From the NCBI RefSeq assembly GCF_027943255.1, contig NC_072895.1:41142001-41206000 (forward strand): a stretch of DNA of 64,000 bases, in the 5' to 3' direction. Position numbers and translations under genes: made by a program. The notes beneath the pieces are model-generated. The model worked only from the letters and a program-made list of their open reading frames with translations. It had not been told where the DNA came from and made no database searches. This DNA comes from Anastrepha obliqua. Lineage: Eukaryota > Arthropoda > Insecta > Diptera > Tephritidae. This document shows positions 1 to 10,679 of the stretch, one piece after another (position 1 is the stretch's first letter; every line of letters starts with the position of its first letter).

Positions 1-400
1 GCGTAGGTCTACTTGATGCTAGGAAGAATTGCAAAAGGGACTGAATTGTCGAAAAGATCCTGCCGTACGAGAGTTTAAATGGAAATGTTTCCTTACACCC
101 ATGCATACATAGTAAGCAGCCTTGCACGCAAGTTGGTTGATGAACTTTCTTTGTAAATGAACTGAACTTTGATGCATGCAAAAAGAGCACTGATTTTGAA
201 GCAATGTGATGGGTTGTTGGTTGTGATTGAGAGTTGTAAGTAACTTGGCTGTCGTGGGCCGAAACGGTTTTTAGTTATAAATGTAGTCTGTTTGTGGGTG
301 AACAAACAATGACATGCCGGGTTGCAAACTAATGAATATTTGGAAATTTTACCGTATTTGCCAAACTGTCAGTGGTTGCAGCGATTATTAATTTGATAAG
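1..400. other. Unassigned non-coding DNA
   Basis: No coding region, terminal inverted repeat or recognisable repeat is seen. Short open frames on the minus strand have no motif and overlap each other. The stretch runs directly into the degenerate satellite that follows. Confidence 0.5.
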
Positions 401-765
401 AATATGAGCATATGTGTAAATATGAATAGCAATATGAATGGGGATGTGAATAATAATATGAAATATGTATGTGAAAATGAATGTGGATGTGAATATGAAT
501 ATTAATATAGGCATGAATTTTAGTACGAATATAAGTATGAGTATGAGTATAAGCATTAGTAGGGGTATGATTATGAAAATGGGTATGTATATGAATATGG
601 ATATGAATAGGAATTTGAATAGAAATATGAATACGAATATGAGTCTGAATATGATTATGAATATGAGTATAAATGTGAATATGAGGAGGAATAAGAGTAT
701 GACTATAAAAATGAATATGAATGAATATAAGTATAAATATGAATATGAATATGAGTACGAGTTCC
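400..765. repeat. Degenerate TATGAA-type satellite (left arm)
   Basis: Imperfect hexamer array built on TATGAA with many one-base variants (TATGAG, TATAAA, TGTGAA). It is the same unit, in the same orientation, as the cleaner array at about 1190-1720, but much older judging by its divergence. The long open reading frames through this and the next arrays are a trivial result of the period of six having no stop codon, and are not genes. Confidence 0.85.
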
Positions 766-783
766 TACTCATACTCATATTCA
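746..783. repeat. Inverted junction where satellite strand flips
   Basis: The arm TGAATATGAGTA at 746-757 is followed after a short spacer by its reverse complement within 766-783 (TACTCATACTCATATTCA). Left of this point the hexamer reads TATGAA; right of it the complementary orientation begins. The junction is therefore a small palindrome at which the array changes strand. Confidence 0.8.
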
Positions 784-1145
784 CATTTATATTTATATTT
801 ATATTTATATTTATATTTATATTTATATTTATATTTATATTTATATTTATATTTATATTTATATTTATATTTATATTTATATTTATATTTATATTTATAT
901 TTATATTTATATTTATATTTATATTTATATTTATATTTATATTTATATTTATATTTATATTTATATTTATATTTATATTTATATTTATATTTATATTTAT
1001 ATTTATATTTATATTTATATTTATATTTATATTTATATTTATATTTATATTTATATTTATATTTATATTTATATTTATATTTATATTTATATTTATATTT
1101 ATATTTATATTTATATTTATATTTATATTTATATTTATATATATT
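784..1145. repeat. Near-perfect (TTTATA)n microsatellite, ~59 units
   Basis: About 355 bp of essentially uninterrupted TTTATA. Read on the minus strand the unit is ATAAAT, which is the flanking ATGAAT unit with one G-to-A change. The homogeneity contrasts with the degenerate left arm and points to recent expansion of one mutated, inverted unit. Arrays of this kind are prone to length error in assembly. Confidence 0.9.
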
Positions 1146-1154
1146 ATATTTATA

Positions 1155-1788
1155 TATATGAGTATGCATATGAATATATGTATAAGAATATGAATATGAA
1201 TATGAATATGAATATGAATATGAATATGAATATGAATATGAATATGAATATGAATATGAATATGAATATGAATATGAATATGAATATGAATATGAATATG
1301 AATATGAATATGAATATGAATATGAATATGAATATGAATATGAATATGAATATAAATATGAATATGAATATGAATATGAATATGAATATGAATATGAATA
1401 TGAATATGAATATGAATATGAATATGAATATGAATATGAATATGAATATGAATATGAATATGAATATGAATATGAATATGAATATGAATATGAATATGAA
1501 TATGAATATGAATATGAATATGAATATGAATATGAATATGAATATGAATATAAATATGAATATGAATATGAATATGAATATGAATATGAATATGAATATG
1601 AATATGAATATGAATATGAATATGAATATGAATATGAATATGAATATGAATATGAATATGAATATGAATATGAATATGAATATGAATATGAATATGAATA
1701 TGAATTTGAATATGAATATGAATATGGGAATAAATATTAGTATGAATATTAGTATGAGTATAAATATGAATATGAGTGTGAGTATGAG
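1155..1788. repeat. (GAATAT)n microsatellite, ~90 units
   Basis: Long homogeneous hexamer array in the original TATGAA orientation. Two interruptions, at about 1354 and 1552, are both the same G-to-A change (giving ATAAAT) and lie 198 bp, or 33 units, apart. A third variant (GAATTT) lies near 1705. The last 60 bp decay into degenerate units and end at the TA target of the mobile element that starts at 1791. Confidence 0.9.
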
Positions 1789-1932
1789 TACAGGGTGCAC
1801 CATCTTTTATGTCTGTATGCAAACGCTGAATAACTTTGTCATTTACCAACCGATCGACTTCAACATACATGTTTTCGATACGTCAATGCAGTACAATTTC
1901 AACCATGGATCACATTACACCGAAACAACCGA

Positions 1933-2071
1933 AATCGACCCTATTAAACCCGAAATGCTTGACAAGATGATGACAAACGCAGAAAAAAGATCGCAGTTTG
2001 TGATTTCTAATAAAGGTGGCCACTTGATTGGTATTGTATTCAAAAAAATAGTTTTAATAAATTGTAAATAA
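1933..2071 (+). pseudogene. C-terminal remnant of mariner-like transposase
   Basis: The plus-strand frame ends with [19 protein letters not shown]...FKK. This matches the end of the transposase at 2604-2894 (NAEKRTHLAIKARGKHLKD.IFKN), which is typical of DD41D-type mariner relatives. No catalytic Asp remains. The frame is artificially open upstream through the satellite, so the start codon is meaningless. It belongs to the outer element at 1791-3079. Confidence 0.7.
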
Positions 2072-2100
2072 CCAAACCAAATAAAAATACCTCACTTATA

Positions 2101-3012
2101 CAGGGTAGGCCATTTAAAGCGGGCCCATCTGGCAACCCTATAACTTTTGACAGGAACGTCAGATCGACTAATGACATAGCGCGTTGGAAGCGTCAGTCCA
2201 AGACAATTTTTACCATGGAGCAGTACACTCCAAAAGAACGCGCTGAAATAATTCAGCTTTACATCCAAAATAACTTCTCAATTGTGAAAACTCAACGTGC
2301 GTTTAAAAAAAAAAATAAAGTTAAAAGTGCGCCATCCAAAAGCACTTTACAGCGTTTATACGCAAAATTTATTAACCACGGTAGTCTCAGCAATACCAGC
2401 CACGCATCCAGACAACGTACACGACGTTCTGCTGAAAATATCGAGGCTGTACGAGCCAGTGTTGAGGAGGCTCCGCGAACATCGAGTTATCGTCGTTCTC
2501 AGGAATTAGGCATCGCCAGGACAACACTCAGGCGCATAATTCGCATCGATTTGAAAATGTTTCCGTACAAAATTCAAATGGCACAAAAATTAAACCCGAT
2601 TTTTTGAAGCCATTGTTCCCTGGAAGGTTGATTTCGAAAAGTGGTGATTTTCCGTGGCCACCGAGATCACCAGATTTGACGCCACCGGACTTTTATTTGT
2701 GGGGTTATCTGAAATCCAAGGTATACATCAACAAGCCAAGGACTCTAACTCAACTTAAAAACAATATCCGACGCGAAATCGCCGCCATACCGGCCGAAAT
2801 ATTGGCCAAAACGATGGAAAACGCCGAAAAAAGGACACATTTGGCCATCAAGGCCAGAGGCAAACATTTGAAGGATATCATTTTCAAAAACTAGCTGGAA
2901 CAAATCTCCTTGAATCAAAATAAATGATTTTTCATATCAACACAAAAAAAAATGTTTTTTTCAATGTTTTTTTTGCAGAAACAAATGGGCCCGCTTTAAA
3001 TGGCCTACCCTG
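2101..3012 (+). mobile_element. Nested MLE with perfect 28-bp TIRs and TA duplication
   Basis: It begins CAGGGTAGGCCATTTAAAGC after TA (2099-2100) and ends with the exact reverse complement at 3012 followed by TA (3013-3014). The terminal inverted repeats are identical for 28 bp. Length is 912 bp against about 1.3 kb for complete relatives, because the centre of the transposase gene is deleted. The perfect TIRs suggest a younger insertion than its host element, possibly mobilised in trans. Confidence 0.92.
2215..2894 (+). pseudogene. Mariner-like (DD41D-type) transposase, internal deletion
   Basis: It starts MEQYTPKERAEIIQLYIQNN at 2215 with an N-terminal helix-turn-helix region (roughly residues 1-110). 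It continues to KMFPYKIQMAQKLNP and then stops at 2607. The remaining C-terminus, 2604-2894 in another frame, carries WPPRSPDLTPPDFYLWG with the third catalytic Asp. The first two catalytic Asp blocks and the DNA between them are missing, a loss of several hundred bases. The product cannot be an active transposase. The WPPRSPDLT.PDF block is shared with the minus-strand DD41D element at 15228-16538. Confidence 0.85.
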
Positions 3013-3084
3013 TACAAATCAGTTTTTTTTTAAGTTATTCAATGTTTTCATACCGACATAAAAGATGGCGCACCCATTGAGTAC

Positions 3085-3435
3085 GAGTATGACTACAGAT
3101 AATATGATTTTGATTATAATTACAAATATGAATATGAGAATATCGTCCCAAATCAGCAAATTATCAATTCCTTTCCTTTGTCTGTTTTACGTCGAGTTTG
3201 GCATTTAATATGAGAAGGTTAATGCAAATAAAATGGTGTAGCCTATCGGAAAATTTAATCATATTTGACATTAGTGAACTGGACAGTTGACAGGGGTATT
3301 CAAACACACAAGGTATGCAGCGCGTGAAGCTCAAAATAAAGGTGTTCATCACTCAAATACAATTTTTTATTAATTTTAAAATTTTTTTTTTTCATTTATT
3401 TATTTAAAAACGAAATTTATCATTAATTTTGTGTC
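3085..3435. other. Satellite remnant and unassigned A+T-rich DNA
   Basis: The first 60 bases are degenerate TATGAA-type units continuing the array interrupted by the mobile elements. From about 3150 onward no coding or repeat signal is recognised; the minus-strand frame at 3164-3352 has no motif. Confidence 0.5.
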
Positions 3436-3439
3436 CCCT

Positions 3440-3860
3440 TGTATAAAAAAATATTTAAGAATATTCAGTTTTGAACTTGATTTTTTAATATTTTAGTGCT
3501 ATTATTAAGTATTACTTGCTCTTGAATAAATAATACTACGATGTTCAGCAATAATTTCTCTGACTGCAGTTTGTAATACATTTATAAAAAATCATAAAAA
3601 ATTCTCTCAAAAATTCAAAAAATTATTCTGATTTATATTACAGAAGAGCAAATTTTGATCAAAATATTATGTTTCCCTCTATTAGTATTTAGTAAAAGGC
3701 ACCAATATTTTTAATTCAAAAGTCATATCTAAGACTTTTATAAATTGATGTTGAGAAAACTCTACCAAAACCTGATAGTCCAATTATTCTTTTTCATTCA
3801 ATAATTTGCCTGCTGTTCGCTAAGGTATTTACAAAATCTATCTTTCTGATTTATTGTGCT
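3440..3860 (+). repeat. Dispersed A+T-rich repeat, copy 1 (family B)
   Basis: Colinear with 41715-42015. Shared blocks include a stretch around ATTCAGTTTTGAA, CTTGAATTAAA/CTTGAATAAAT followed by a CGATGTT core, CAAATTTTG.TCAAAA..TATGTTT, and CCAAAA.CTGAT. The divergence suggests an old family. No terminal repeats or coding potential were found. Confidence 0.45.
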
Positions 3861-3869
3861 TTCACCAAC

Positions 3870-5395
3870 ACATATGTACTTACTGATTTGTGCAGTTCCT
3901 CATTAATGAAAACTTCCACAATATTAAATTCAGTAGGTACTTGGGTTCGCTCGCTAAACAGGTCTCAGCCACTCTGCCGAAAAGTTACAGCTAGCTGGAT
4001 CAGTACCATATACGCATTTATGAATAAAAGTATGCTTGCATATGCGTGTGTAAGTACCCCTTGTTCGTTAATATTTAATAAACTTACTCATGCTTTAAAT
4101 CATTTTTCATATTTCCTCCACTTTCGAAGGAACTCACAACTTCTAATGTATTTTCTACCATCAAATATAATTTTGATTGCATGATTTTTTACTTAGTTGC
4201 TTTTCAACCGTAAAAATGAAAAATTTCACCAACCATACATTACACTCCTCGCCTTATATGGCTTTCATTGGTTACACTCTTTGCCTTCCGGTTGACTGCA
4301 GTAACCTTAACTTGATTTGGACGCAAACGCTAATGGCTGCAATGCGTAGTTATTACTTTGTAGTTGTTTATTACTTATATTTCCTATTTTTGTATTTGTT
4401 GTTTTCATTTTGGTTTCGCTTACTGCTATCGCTCTTCCGGTCACAATAAATATTTCAAAATGTTCGCTTGCAACCTCTGTGCTCTCCACTTGAGCATTCG
4501 GCCAGTTGAGAAAGTTATTGGATTTTTAGCTTCTTTCTTTCATTTCAGTTTTATTTTAATTTTGTGTAGTTTTGCAGATTTAAGTAATAAGGAAATACTT
4601 GCGATGTACTTACTCCATATACAATTTATATTTGTATGCCGGATGTAGTAGGAAGAATCCAGGTAATAGTTGAGATGAAATGAAATATTCTTTGATTTGA
4701 GCAAAAAACTTGAAAGAATATTTAGAAATGTGTAAAAAGTTCCAGAATAATGAAGAGTGCAACAAGTACACGTATATGTAAAAGTATACAAATATATGAG
4801 TATCAACTGAGCCACCATTCGACCCAGAACACGCCATGATTCAAAGAATTTTCTATGAGGAAGGCTTATGTTGAGAATATAACTTTCGAAGGCCGTGCAA
4901 CATAGCAAACAAGAAAATACCGGATATAATATGATCGAAAATTTACAAAACATCTATTGGCTTCTCTTGATACTCCTTATTCTGGGAGTTTATCTGGTCG
5001 CTGAATACAAACTTGAGGTCAAGTTTTCAAAACACAAAATGGCGGACATAGTTTTGAAAATTCATCAGAGTCAGGTGAAAGTTACTACTCAGGCTTTTTG
5101 GTATGAAGTAAGATTTTTAGAATACGAAATAATTAATATAATAATCTCAAAAAAAAAGAAAACAAAACTTAATTGTCTAAGATATATATAAGGTGTAGCT
5201 CTCTCTCTCCTCTTCCTCTACGTTATATCTTTTTTCTCTCATGAGGAACGAAAATGCCCAAAACGTTGCATGGCCTTAAAATTTTACTATTTTACTCTCC
5301 ATTCTCGCTCGCCCATCGTAAGAAGTTTCACTTCAAAAAGGATTGCTTCATCTGGAAAGGAATATTGTTTTATTAGGAGGTTTTCCTCTGGTATG
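3870..5395. other. Unassigned non-coding DNA
   Basis: Several overlapping short frames on both strands (for example around 4177-4953) are rich in Phe, Leu and Tyr, as expected from T-rich DNA, and show no conserved motif. No transposon ends or strong repeats are visible. Confidence 0.5.
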
Positions 5396-5397
5396 TA

Positions 5398-6644
5398 CGA
5401 GGTGTGCCTTTTATATGTCGAGATTTGGCAACCCTGGTGTTGCAATCTGGCAACTGACAGCTGTATCGCAAAGTTCGACATTTTTTGGCTTTTACGTACT
5501 CAGAACGTTTTGAAATATCAGCGCTATTTGTGTTGCTTACAGTAACTTAAAAGATTCATCTCGGTCCAAAAATGGAATTAAATCGTGAACATTTTCGTGC
5601 GATTATTTTTTACAACTTTCGACGTGGATTAACTCAGCAACATTGCATGGATGAACTTAATTCATTTTTTGGCGATGAAGCTTCATCAAGGACCAGTGTT
5701 TATCGATGGTATGGTGAATTCAATCGTGGTCGTAGTTCACTCCAAGACGAATTTCGTGAAGGTCGTCCAAAATCAGTTGTTGTTCCGAGAACCATTGATG
5801 CTGTGCGCGAACTGATATTGCAAGATCGTCATGTGACCTATCGTGAGATTGAGACAATCTTAGGCATTAGTGGGACCAGCATACATTCAATATTGCATAA
5901 ACATTTGACTGTCAAAAAAATTTGTTCGCGTTGGATCCCACACAATTTGTCAATCGCTCAAAAAAGGCTCGTGTCGATTGGTCGAAAGAAATGCTCAAAA
6001 AATACGATCGCGGGGCTTCGAAACACGTCTATGACATGAGCCCGAAAGTAAACAGCAGTCGACTATATGGGTGTTTCAAGATAAGCCAAATCCAACAAAA
6101 GTTGTTCGCGCACGAAGCACTTCCAAGCAAATGGTCGCCTGTTTTTCGGAAAAACTGGACATGTCGCAACCGTACCACTAGAACTACGCAGAACAGTAAA
6201 TTCTGAGTGGTACACAGCCATTTGTTTGCCAGTTGTCTTCCAAGAAATTAGGAAAACCAATCGCCAAAGACGGATCACTCTTCACCAGGACAATGCGAGC
6301 TCTCACACATCGGCTCAAACAACTGCATTTTTGAGCACCCAAAACATCGAATTAACGCCGTATAGTCCTGACTTGGCACCGAATGACTTCTTTTTGTTCC
6401 CGTACGTAAAAAACAAACTGAGAGGTCAACTTTTTTCGACACCTGAAGAAGCGGTTGCGGCATTTAGAATGCATGTTTTTGAGGGACCTCATTTAGAGTG
6501 GCAAAAGTGTTTCGACATTTGGTTCAAACGCATGCAAAAGTGTATACATATTCATGGAGAATATTTTGAAAAACAATAAAGTGATTTTCGATGATTAAAA
6601 TTTGTTTTTGTTCTCTAATCCCGACATATAAAAGGCACTTTTCG
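5398..6644 (+). mobile_element. Mariner element with TA duplication
   Basis: The terminal repeat starting CGAGGTGTGCCTTTTATATG at 5398 pairs with the reverse complement ending at 6644 (ATATAAAAGGCACTTTTCG). TA is present on both sides (5396-5397, 6645-6646). Length is 1247 bp, close to the usual 1.3 kb for mariner. It holds one degraded transposase gene in the plus orientation. Confidence 0.93.
5572..6579 (+). pseudogene. Mariner (D,D-D type) transposase, broken
   Basis: The start is MELNREHFRAIIFYNFRRGL at 5572, the usual mariner N-terminus with the HTH region (SRTSVYRWYGEFNRGR). The N-terminal frame runs to 6039, and the centre lies in a second frame (5922-6206). The C-terminus at 6226-6579 has HQDNASSHTS (second Asp) and YSPDLAPNDFFLFP (third Asp), ending GEYFEKQ. 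The second and third Asp are 31 residues apart instead of 34, because three residues are missing before YSPDLAP. The block with the first catalytic Asp, expected after KHVYDM, is deleted. Several frameshifts make it non-functional. Confidence 0.9.
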
Positions 6645-6659
6645 TAGAAGTGGCAATTG

Positions 6660-7325
6660 GTCTTTAAACCAATTCACTTAGTCTGCTGAAGATGCATTGT
6701 GATACCATGGTAGCAGTTTAGCTGCTACTCTTCGTTAAACCATTTTACTTATATCGCTAAGGCCAGCAGTAACAATCAAGAACGATGAGCCAAAGTATCT
6801 TAGCCTAGTGGCATGCACCGCAGGACAGTGACAGAGAAGATGTCTGACAGACTCTTCGGTCTCTTGATTCTTGCAGCTCTTGCAATAGTCCTTGAGCACG
6901 TCGACTTAGAAAACTGTGATCTGTGATTAAAGCAACTAACATAGAGACGTTTTTCCTTGACTGGATTAAGTAGCATCTTCGAGCACCTCACGTCTCATTT
7001 TGACTAAATTCTTTTGTAGCGTTATGTGTCAGACTATCGACCCATCTCGTGTAGGCTGAAGTGACAATGCTAGTTGCACCCCTCAAGTGGTAAGTTGAGA
7101 GGGGAATACCTACAATCTCTATATCGTGGGGGTGTCACTATGCCCGGGCATTCATATCAAATGGATGGGAAATTAATCTGCCATCCCGCTAAGAGATGCC
7201 TGGCATTTGCGAATTAGTGACAAGCCAACCAAGCGCTTGGCTATCAGAATAAATATAGACTTCCCTAAAGATAATCACATTTTTGCCTAACTAGGCAGCC
7301 TCATTAATGGATAGAACTTCAACCT
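6660..7325 (-). mobile_element. Non-LTR retrotransposon ORF2 3' part (RNase H + Cys-His)
   Basis: Reading the minus strand from about 7325, an RNase H-like block gives EVLSINEAA and then IYSDSQALGWLV. Farther on, at about 6900-6800, is a knuckle-like block, CKSCKNQETEESVRHLLCHC, followed by PAVHATRLRYFG. This is the C-terminus usual in RNase H-bearing insect LINEs. The 3' flank (minus sense) at 6660-6715 contains a block resembling 22770-22790 and 59790-59825. Many stops and frameshifts are present, and it is 5' truncated at the mariner boundary near 7330. Confidence 0.8.
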
Positions 7326-7331
7326 GAAATA

Positions 7332-8530
7332 TTGGGTGGTTCAATAAGTTTTGCGTTCGATTAGAGAGGGCATTGCTACTAGCCTACATTTTTTTTTTGC
7401 TATGTTGGTACACTTTTCATATGCACGTATGTGAAGTTTCATTTCAACCTGTCAATTCATTCTTTGTTTACAAACCATTTAGTGTTAACATGCCAGAGTA
7501 TTTTCCACAATGGGAAAAATCAAGTATCCTGCAGGTTGAATATCTAATTTTGGAAGGTTTAAAAGCAGAGGAAATTTTTGAAAGCCTGTAATTACTTCTC
7601 GATATCAATTAGCACAGTAGAAAGATGGTTTGCTCAATTTAAATCAACATAAGTCCATGGCAAGGACGTCCAAAACCAGTAACAAGACCTGAATTCGTAG
7701 AAAAAAATAGGATATCGTATTGGAAAATCATTGAGTGACTGAAAGAAATTTAGCAGAAGCCATAGGCATCGCATTGGGTAATGTAAGGAATATTTTGACT
7801 GAAGCATTGGGTGCCATATTCGCTAACAATGGAACAAAAACACATTCGAATGCGAATTTCTCAGCAACATTTAGAGCGTTTACGAAAGGACAAAGTTGAT
7901 TTTTTGCGTCGATTTATCAGTATGGATGAAATTTGGATCTATCTCCATGAACCTAAATAACAGGAAGAGGCTAAAATGTGGTGTGGACCTGGTTCTTCGG
8001 CTCCGAAACATGATTTGGATCTATCTCCATGAACCTAAATAACAGGAAGAGGCTAAAATGTGGTGTGGACCTGGTTCTTCGGCTCCGAAACATGATTGTG
8101 CCCAGAAATCGGCTAGAAAGGGGATTAGGATGTGAAAGGAGTTTTGTTTGTGGATTATTTTTAAACTGGTAAAACATAAAATTCTGGATATTATTGTAAC
8201 CTTTGTGAATAGCTAGAGGAAAAAAATCATGAAAAAAGACCACATTTGCAAAAGAGAAAAATTACAAGAGTCACAAGAGCACTTTGACAATGACAAAATT
8301 TTAAAGTTCGAACTGTAGGAGCATCCACCGTATTCGCCAGATTTGGCCACTAGCGACTTCCATCTATTTCCGGACCTAAAAAATTCATACGTGGAAACCG
8401 TTTTTCTTCAAATGATGAGGTCTCACTTCAGGGATGGAATTCGTAAATTGGAATCAGGTTGGAATAAGTTGATTGATCTTCAAGAAGACTCTACTGAATA
8501 ATAAAGTGGATTTCAAACCATATAGTTGTG
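7332..8530 (+). mobile_element. Degenerate mariner element
   Basis: The left end TTGGGTGGTTCAATAAGT follows TA at 7330-7331, a mariner-type tip. No matching right repeat was identified, so the right limit is approximate. Transposase fragments in several frames include LTMEQKHIRMRISQQHLERL at about 7828, then DFLRRFISMDEIWIYLHEP (first catalytic Asp, about 7926), and YSPDLATSDFHLFPDL (third Asp, about 8330), ending near GWNKLIDLQEDSTE at about 8500. In-frame stops and the 82-bp duplication show it is dead. Confidence 0.85.
7931..8094 (+). repeat. Perfect 82-bp tandem duplication
   Basis: Bases 7931-8012 are repeated without any difference at 8013-8094, starting ATTTGGATCT and ending CCGAAACATG. 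It lies just after the first catalytic Asp of the mariner pseudogene and shifts the frame, since 82 is not a multiple of three. Two identical copies inside an otherwise eroded gene indicate a recent event or an assembly artefact. Confidence 0.95.
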
Positions 8531-8616
8531 TTTTTACTACAAAAACCTGGTAAAATCTAAAGTTTCACGTACACATATATTTTTTTCTTAGCAACTTTTA
8601 CTGTGGCACGAAATTG

Positions 8617-8886
8617 TAGCTCTCTATGAACCTCGTTGAAACACCAAAATGAAGAAAAATTTTTTCTAATAGTGGTCGCCCCTCGTCAGACAATGGCAAA
8701 CCTTCGAGTGTATTCCTACCATGAAAAAGCTCCTTATAAAAAATATCTGCCGTTCGGAGGCGGCTTGAAACTGTAGGTCCCTCCATTTGAGGAACAACAT
8801 CAATACGCACACTACAAATAGGAGGAGGAGCCCGGCCAAACACCCAAAAAGGGTGTAGGCGCTAATTATATATATATATATATATG
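8617..8886 (+). mobile_element. tRNA-derived SINE, copy A (5' truncated)
   Basis: Carries the family body (TAATAG.GGTCGCCCCTCG, CCATGAAAAAGCTCCT, AAACTGTAGGTCCCTCCATT, ATAGGAGGAGGAGC, GGCCAAACACC) and the terminal (TA)n tail at about 8866-8886. Of the tRNA-like head only the end (GAACCTCGTTGAAACACC) remains. The reading frame seen on the minus strand here is an accident of the repeat. Confidence 0.85.
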
Positions 8887-8889
8887 TAT

Positions 8890-10560
8890 GAGGTACCGAA
8901 ACAGTCTTCTAAAGATTAGACGGAAAAGTTTTTCTGCTCTTTCCAATGACAGATAGCTGACTAGCCCTCTTCCGACTTCCTTTTTTACTCTGTCGTCGCA
9001 TGAACAATCTTTCAAAGCACTGGTGCAACTTTCTTACAAAACAACGGTGTTTTCAGGCTCCTGAATCAGGTGTTGAGTAGGTAGGCAAATCAATGTTCAT
9101 CCATTGTGGCATTCGGAGTTACAGTTCATTTTGGAAATCAATTTGAAAAAGTAAAAAATAGCAACTATTAACCTACAAATGATATCCTAAAAAGGTAACA
9201 ATGTAAAATTAGAAGTGAAAAATTATTTGCGAGCTATTTTTTGCCGTGCTTCTTCTTGCATTGCAAATTGCACACCGAACAATACATGTGGTATGTGCAT
9301 TTTGTTGTTGTGTAGTGTTTGACTACGCAAGCTCTTTACCGTCAACAAATTTCGACATGCAGTCGCTTGGGTGCAGGCGAAAGTGTAAATCATCGTCTTA
9401 TTGTTGTTGCTGTTGTATGTACTTGAATAGCTATTCGCTCCTGCTGTGCAGCGTCAAGTGCCAATTACTGTGGAAAATGAAGCAAGAAGAAATGCACCAA
9501 ATAGAAACCAACTAAAAGCGACAAAGAGATAAGCAGGCAAGAAAATAAAGGGTTGAACAAAAGAAGCAGAAGTTGACACAAAGTAGTAACAAAAAAAAAA
9601 AAATACTTGTATATACAAAACAAGAGTTAAAAGAGAATGCAATGAAAGCGGAAAGAAGAAAAAGTAGAAAAATCTGAAAGCGGATAAAATTTGGGTGCTA
9701 CTTAGGTAAAGCAAACAAGAGAGACTTTTAAGAAAAGAATGCTTGGATGCTGTAGCGTTAAAAGGAAAACAAAAAACAGAGAAAAGAATGCAGAACTTCA
9801 AATCACACAGAGGAAATCTTTTAAGCAAGATTGACATCGTGGAAAAACATTTCGAGAATAGCTTTGTGTGAATTTACAAAAATACAACAAGCAAAGGACG
9901 CGCGTTGGTAGTCGAACAGGCGGGATATGTTGCAAGTAAAGAAGTGCAGCACACGGAAATGTGTTAATTTGGTACATCGATGCGAGGGCGGCGAGTGTGT
10001 CCTCGGAGAGCAATTCTTTGCACAGATGTGCAAATGAGTATGCGTGCGTGCATGTGTGTGTGTGTTTACAAGGATTTGCAGCTCACTTCAGGTTATTTGG
10101 GGTGTCAAGTGCTGCCGGTGTGCCCACATTTCGGGGAGGTGGTGCAAGATGCGTATCCTAGTATATACACATTGCACACACACAGACACATTTGGCTTAA
10201 CAACATTGTGCAACATACATAAAAATAACGACAAAGGCAAAAAATACAAATAGAATGACAGGTGAATGTTGCAGCAGCAGCGTCAAATGCTACTACTTTG
10301 CTAAATGCAGCTATAAATGGATGACATGCCTGACTGGCGCTTTGCTGTCCCAGCGCCCGATGCTGCCTCCTTTGCTGCTCCTGTGCCCTGTCTCCACTGC
10401 TAATATTGTTGCAGCTGCAACTTAGTAATGCTTGTATGTAATGCTGTTGTTCTTGTGGTAACCGCAAATCTCTTTTGGATGTTGCAAGATTATTGTGATG
10501 TTGCATTGCGTAGAGTTTTTACACAACAATGCTCTTACCTCCTTTACATGCATGTGTAAT
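8890..10560. other. Unassigned DNA with CAA/CAG and TG-rich patches
   Basis: Contains poly-A/T runs, a short TG run near 10050-10070 and CAG/GCA-rich sequence at 10270-10500. The latter opens frames with Gln- and Ala-rich translations, but there is no start context, splice signal or domain to support a gene. No transposon ends are seen, apart from a TACAGTGGTTCG-like motif at 10564 that has no partner. Confidence 0.45.
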
Positions 10561-10679
10561 TATGTACAGTGGTTCGTATTAAGCGAAAATTTCCTGACTT
10601 TCTAGCAGCCACGAGTCCCTCTCAGCTCTAGTGTCGCTGATTTGTACTACAAATATTTTAAATGCTCGATACCGAAATT

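Larger units (their letters stand above)
1791..3079 (+). mobile_element. Deleted mariner-like element, host of a nested MLE
   Basis: The left end CAGGGTGCACCATCTTTTAT at 1791, preceded by TA, matches the reverse complement of about 3035-3075 (ending in AAAGATGGCGCACCC) for roughly 40 bp, so these are terminal inverted repeats. The right tip is mutated and its TA is not clean. The only coding remnant is a transposase C-terminus at about 1933-2071; the rest of the gene is deleted. A second MLE sits inside at 2101-3012. Degenerate satellite (GAGTACGAGTATGACTAC and similar) resumes after 3079, so the element was inserted into the hexamer array. Confidence 0.8.

Noticed and set aside
329..1870. 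Very long open frames through the hexamer arrays on both strands
   Set aside because: A stop-free period-6 repeat is open in several frames; translations are pure dipeptide repeats (IH, NM, IF, YL). Not genes.
4177..4953. Membrane protein-like frames on both strands
   Set aside because: Hydrophobic translations arise from T-rich DNA; overlapping frames on both strands and no family motif.
8598..8843. 81-codon minus-strand protein, with similar frames at 21685, 42238 and 60310
   Set aside because: All are antisense readings of the SINE body; the similarity between them reflects the repeat, not a protein family.
9454..9837. 127-codon hydrophobic minus-strand frame
   Set aside because: Phe/Ser/Leu-rich from A-rich plus strand; no motif or initiation context.
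10105..10506. Gln/Ala-rich protein on the minus strand
   Set aside because: The composition reflects CAG/GCA-rich simple sequence; no domain, no splice context, and the plus strand is equally open nearby.
10561..10585. Tc1-like tip TACAGTGGTTCGTATTAAGC
   Set aside because: No inverted partner or transposase nearby; a single tip-like match is not enough.
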